Assembly (NCBI GenBank): GCA_002325785.1 | Contig: DCSU01000173.1 | Location: forward strand, 183 to 8,526 | Reading direction: 5' to 3' | DNA length: 8,344 nt | Source of the DNA: Bacteroidales bacterium UBA1458 | GTDB taxonomy: Bacteria > Bacteroidota > Bacteroidia > Bacteroidales > VadinHA17 | Shown here: one piece after another, positions 6,360 to 8,344 of the stretch | Layout: every line of letters starts with the position of its first letter | Position numbering within the stretch: the stretch's first letter is position 1 | Made by a program: the position numbers and the translations under genes | The notes under the pieces: model-generated | Database searches by the model: none | What the model was told of the DNA's origin: nothing | What the model saw: only the letters and a program-made list of their open reading frames with translations

Positions 6360-7086
6360 CTTTTGAAATTTTACGACTTCTTATTAATACATTTATTGTT
6401 GCGGCCACAATCAATACTTCACCGGCAATGAATAGTGGCCATTTGTAATGATCAGGTATATAGTTTGTTACTATCTCCACCAGCCGTTCTCCTGTCTCCG
6501 GTGATCCCCTGGCAGAAAGCACACCGCTCTCAATTAAAAGCCTGGAGTAATCAACCAGGTAAGTGTAGAGAATGACCATAGCTCCGCTTATTATCAGCAT
6601 CCAGTCCGAAACGCCCAGCCTGACATAGTATCCCTTTTCCTGTCTGCCAATAAACAGTATGGCCATCAGTATCATGGTCAGCGAGTTGATCACCGGTGCC
6701 AGCACCGGGCCCAGCCATGAAACGGGAATCAGGAATAGCAGGTCCCAGGTGAGGAGCGAGGCGGGCCAGCCCAGCAGCAGGTTTAGCGCTACATAATAGA
6801 AGATATCCCATATTCCGAAGGCAAAGAGGGCGTAGAAGAGCCGTTGCAGTCCGTTCCTGCCTGCAATTATGCCTACCCCGGCCAGCATCACCAGCGTGGC
6901 TGTCTCCCGGATCCACTCCGCCGTAACCAGTTCAGAAGACATTAGCCGGAGAGGGAATTCAAATCCGTCAGGATAATAGAGTTCCCTGAGATAAACCACA
7001 ACTATCGCTTCCAGAAACCCCATCGCAATTGCGAAGATGGCAAGCCATAGGAAACGGCCCTTCCAGTCGGGGTATGTTTGTTTCAT
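6343..7086 (-). CDS. Unrecognised multi-pass membrane protein, 247 aa
   Basis: I do not recognise a characterised family. Hydrophobic helices lie at about residues 12-33, 61-77, 82-105, 112-148 (long enough for two), 160-178 and 215-235, giving six or seven spans. Several polar and aromatic residues sit within or next to helices in motif-like runs: FLEAIVVVYLRELYYPDGF (24-42), EWIRETATLVML (57-68), FGIWDIFYYV (90-99), and TWDLLFLIPVSW (113-124) followed by LGPVLAPV. Glutamate and aspartate next to such helices (E26, E61, D94, D115) suggest a functional membrane core, not a mere anchor. My impression is that similar proteins exist as uncharacterised membrane proteins in other bacteria, but I cannot check this. 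The gene starts 24 bp after the SRD5A-like gene and its end overlaps the peptidase start by 17 bp, so it is the middle member of a probable operon. The tail SRKISKDETVN is hydrophilic. No enzyme activity is proposed. Confidence 0.85.
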   Translation of the reverse strand: MKQTYPDWKGRFLWLAIFAIAMGFLEAIVVVYLRELYYPDGFEFPLRLMSSELVTAEWIRETATLVMLAGVGIIAGRNGLQRLFYALFAFGIWDIFYYVALNLLLGWPASLLTWDLLFLIPVSWLGPVLAPVINSLTMILMAILFIGRQEKGYYVRLGVSDWMLIISGAMVILYTYLVDYSRLLIESGVLSARGSPETGERLVEIVTNYIPDHYKWPLFIAGEVLIVAATINVLIRSRKISKDETVN

Positions 7087-7110
7087 GTCGCTCTGAAATA
7101 GTTGGGCAAA

Positions 7111-7875
7111 TTACAAAATATAAGGGATAACAGCTTTCCTTCCGGCCGGGTAATCCGGGAAGTGACCCCTGTACCACCTGTGGTGCGATAATGCCCTCGG
7201 CACCAGGTTGCAGAAAGTCCAGATGAAGAACGAGAGTGCCGGGAGCGACCAGCAGAGAAGGGCATAACCTCCCCATTCAACAATCTCGCCCAGGAAGTTG
7301 GGGCAGGAGACTTTTTCAAACAGCCCTCCGCGCGGGATCTGATAGTAGCTGCTCGTAATCTTGCTCTTTCGCAGGTGAATCAACTTCTCATCAGAAGTGA
7401 GGTTAATCACCATACCTGAGAGAAAGATCAGCAGCCCTGCAATGAACCGCGGATCGGTCACCCAGGCTTCATTGTATTGTGTTTGCAGCGTTCCGGTGTA
7501 GTACCCGAGGAACCCTGCGTTGAGGAAATTGAAAAATACCGCCATTAGAGCCACTGCCAGCGGCATCTCCTTGCCACTGGTCCTGATCCTCAGCGGATAG
7601 ATGATTGCCCGGTTGGTGTAATGAGCCAGGTAAAGTCCGGTAATTATCCATACCGTCAGCGTTTTGGGGGCATTGCCCGTCAAAACCAACAGTATGAGGA
7701 TAAGAGGAGCGGGGATCTCCATCAGGAACCCCCCGAGCCTGTCAGGAATGGTCACTCCCCACGTTCTCTTCGAGTGCCGGCCGAAGGGAGCCGTGATAAA
7801 CAGGAGAACGATGAATATAACTACTGCAACCAATATCCAAACCCAGACCAGCAGATCAAAGAGAGTCTCTTCCAT
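7111..7875 (-). CDS. Steroid 5-alpha-reductase family membrane enzyme (SRD5A-like)
   Basis: At 254 residues this matches the length of human SRD5A2 and is recognisably homologous along its whole length. It contains APFGRHSKRTWG (29-40), MEIPAP (52-57), HYTNR (85-89), PRGGLFEKVSCPNFLGEIVE (181-200), HHRWY (231-235) and the closing GRKAVIPYIL. Residues that contact NADPH or substrate in the human enzyme are present by eye alignment: E53 (human E57), Y86 (Y91), N158 (N160), D162 (D164), R169 (R171), N193, E197, Y235 and R246. About seven membrane helices are expected. The reaction is NADPH-dependent reduction of a delta-4 double bond next to a 3-keto group, as in steroids; in bacteria the natural substrate may be a host or dietary sterol, a bile acid intermediate, or an unrelated enone lipid. 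It is the first gene of a likely three-gene unit. Catalytic residues look intact, so an active reductase is likely; the substrate is unknown. Confidence 0.95.
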   Translation of the reverse strand: MEETLFDLLVWVWILVAVVIFIVLLFITAPFGRHSKRTWGVTIPDRLGGFLMEIPAPLILILLVLTGNAPKTLTVWIITGLYLAHYTNRAIIYPLRIRTSGKEMPLAVALMAVFFNFLNAGFLGYYTGTLQTQYNEAWVTDPRFIAGLLIFLSGMVINLTSDEKLIHLRKSKITSSYYQIPRGGLFEKVSCPNFLGEIVEWGGYALLCWSLPALSFFIWTFCNLVPRALSHHRWYRGHFPDYPAGRKAVIPYIL

Positions 7876-7935
7876 ATGATGTCTTTATACCGCCGGGCGG
7901 GCAGTGAAAAAGTGCTTCCGGACTCCGGCAACTTG

Positions 7936-7971
7936 TAAAAATAGCATTCATTTTGACACCGCGATATCAAA
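7936..7971 (-). promoter_or_regulatory. Candidate promoter of the SRD5A-like operon
   Basis: On the minus strand, TATTTTTA (7943 to 7936) differs by one base from the Bacteroidota -7 consensus TAnnTTTG. TTTG at 7971-7968 could be the -33 element, with 24 bp between them, slightly long. That TTTG is part of the T-run of the first 32-bp repeat unit. The implied leader is about 55 nt. No transcript data support it. Confidence 0.3.
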
Positions 7972-8092
7972 AAAGAGGACGGCCTTGCTGCCCTGTATCA
8001 AAAAACCGGACTGCACTTGTGCCATGACATCAAAGATGCAGGATGCGCTGGCAATGTGACATCAAAAAAGCGGACGGCCTTGCTGCCTTCGT
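7966..8092. repeat. Four degenerate tandem copies of a 31-32 bp repeat
   Basis: Units begin at 7966, 7997, 8029 and 8061, each with ATCAAA. The first and fourth are nearly identical over 27 bases (26 of 27: ATCAAAAAAG, A or C, GGACGGCCTTGCTGCC). The second matches the fourth at about 21 of 27 positions, and the third at about 14 of 27. Units two and three both end in TGAC. Because units are 31 or 32 bp, the reading frame shifts at each copy, so a repeat protein is unlikely. Function is unknown; it lies between divergent genes. Confidence 0.75.
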
Positions 8093-8116
8093 AAAGATTG
8101 AGTAATTTGGTGAACC

Positions 8117-8145
8117 CCCCGGAGCCCGGGACCTGGAGGCCGGGG
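8117..8145. repeat. GC-rich inverted repeat upstream of the plus-strand gene
   Basis: CCCCGG (8117-8122) and CCGGGG (8140-8145) form a 6-bp inverted repeat around a 17-nt loop that itself contains the palindrome CCCGGG. Imperfect TGA/TCA flanks could extend it. It ends 21 bp before the ATG at 8167, so it could be a leader hairpin or an operator. Evidence is symmetry alone. Confidence 0.4.
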
Positions 8146-8166
8146 TCAAAATATGTTAACCTTCTT

Positions 8167-8344
8167 ATGATATCTCAAAAGAAAAGTCTAATTGCTGCGT
8201 TGATGATCGCCTCCTGCCTGGTTTCTTACGGCCAGTACAGCGTGGGACATGTTTCAATGGTGCTGCATGATGAGTACAGGAGCAACAGGCAAGTCACCCT
8301 GGAAGCATATTTCCCCGTTTGTGATACAGGGCAAACTGGCGATG
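8167..8344 (+). CDS. Secreted protein, N-terminal 59 codons; possible alpha/beta hydrolase
   Basis: The frame opens at ATG 8167 and stays open to the right edge, so the gene is truncated by the window. The first residues (MISQKKSLIAALMIASCLVS) form a signal peptide, probably cleaved near SYGQ; IASC (14-17) resembles a lipobox, but the hydrophobic residues after it make lipidation less likely. The mature start, YSVGHVSMVLHDEYR then SNRQVTLEAYFPV, resembles the first strands of secreted alpha/beta hydrolases of the PAF-acetylhydrolase or dienelactone-hydrolase type, which often open with a VGH strand, an R-N-R/N-R turn and a YFP/YYP strand. No catalytic residues are in view, so the assignment is tentative. 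It is divergent from the SRD5A unit and the only plus-strand gene here. Confidence 0.75.
   Translation, partial: MISQKKSLIAALMIASCLVSYGQYSVGHVSMVLHDEYRSNRQVTLEAYFPVCDTGQTGD

Larger units (their letters stand above)
7876..8166. other. Divergent intergenic region
   Basis: These 291 bp separate the minus-strand SRD5A unit from the plus-strand partial gene, so they should contain both promoters. Besides the repeat array, the GC-rich inverted repeat and the candidate promoter listed separately, there is an 11-bp odd palindrome CCGGACTCCGG at 7918-7928 in the expected leader of the SRD5A gene. No frame across the region has a start codon and persists, so it is considered non-coding. Confidence 0.6.

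Noticed and set aside
7934..8052. Small protein encoded across the 32-bp repeats (recurring SKKRTALLP or DIKKEDGLAA readings)
   Set aside because: Unit lengths of 31 and 32 shift the frame at each copy, stops follow quickly, and no start codon opens either frame.
7966..8092. CRISPR-like array
   Set aside because: The units abut directly with no unique spacers, two of four are strongly degenerate, and no cas-like gene is nearby.

Overview
The window looks like chromosomal DNA of a member of the Bacteroidota. The protein families fit that phylum, intergenic gaps are short, Shine-Dalgarno sequences are weak or absent, and two lipoprotein signals are present. No rRNA, tRNA, insertion sequence or CRISPR array was seen. 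Every complete gene is on the minus strand; a single truncated gene at the right edge is on the plus strand. The taxonomic placement is an inference from protein style and was not tested by a database search.

Left block (transcribed right to left, 3939 to 1): a compact five-gene redox cassette. In transcription order it encodes a heavy-metal-associated (HMA) domain lipoprotein, a Tat-exported multi-cluster iron-sulfur protein, an NrfD/PsrC-type quinol-interacting membrane protein, a membrane-anchored monohaem cytochrome c with an extra beta-rich domain, and a DoxX-family membrane protein cut by the window edge. The three core subunits (iron-sulfur, NrfD, cytochrome c) look like the electron-transfer part of the complex iron-sulfur / alternative complex III superfamily, with no molybdopterin or multihaem subunit in view. 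A reasonable model is a periplasm-facing menaquinol:cytochrome c oxidoreductase. The iron-sulfur subunit has lost one cysteine in three of its four cluster motifs, which is the oddest feature of the window.

Middle: about 330 bp of non-coding DNA (3940-4265) separates the two minus-strand units. It holds a perfect 11-bp hairpin at 4191-4221 and an AT-rich candidate promoter near 3981-4005.

Right block (transcribed right to left, 7875 to 4266): a three-gene unit encoding a steroid 5-alpha-reductase (SRD5A) family membrane enzyme, an unrecognised multi-pass membrane protein, and a secreted lipoprotein prolyl oligopeptidase (S9A). The genes are 24 bp apart and then overlap by 17 bp, so co-transcription is likely, although no shared pathway is obvious.

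Right edge: the divergent intergenic region 7876-8166 carries four degenerate head-to-tail copies of a 31-32 bp repeat and a GC-rich inverted repeat. It is followed by the first 59 codons of a secreted protein resembling the start of an alpha/beta hydrolase.
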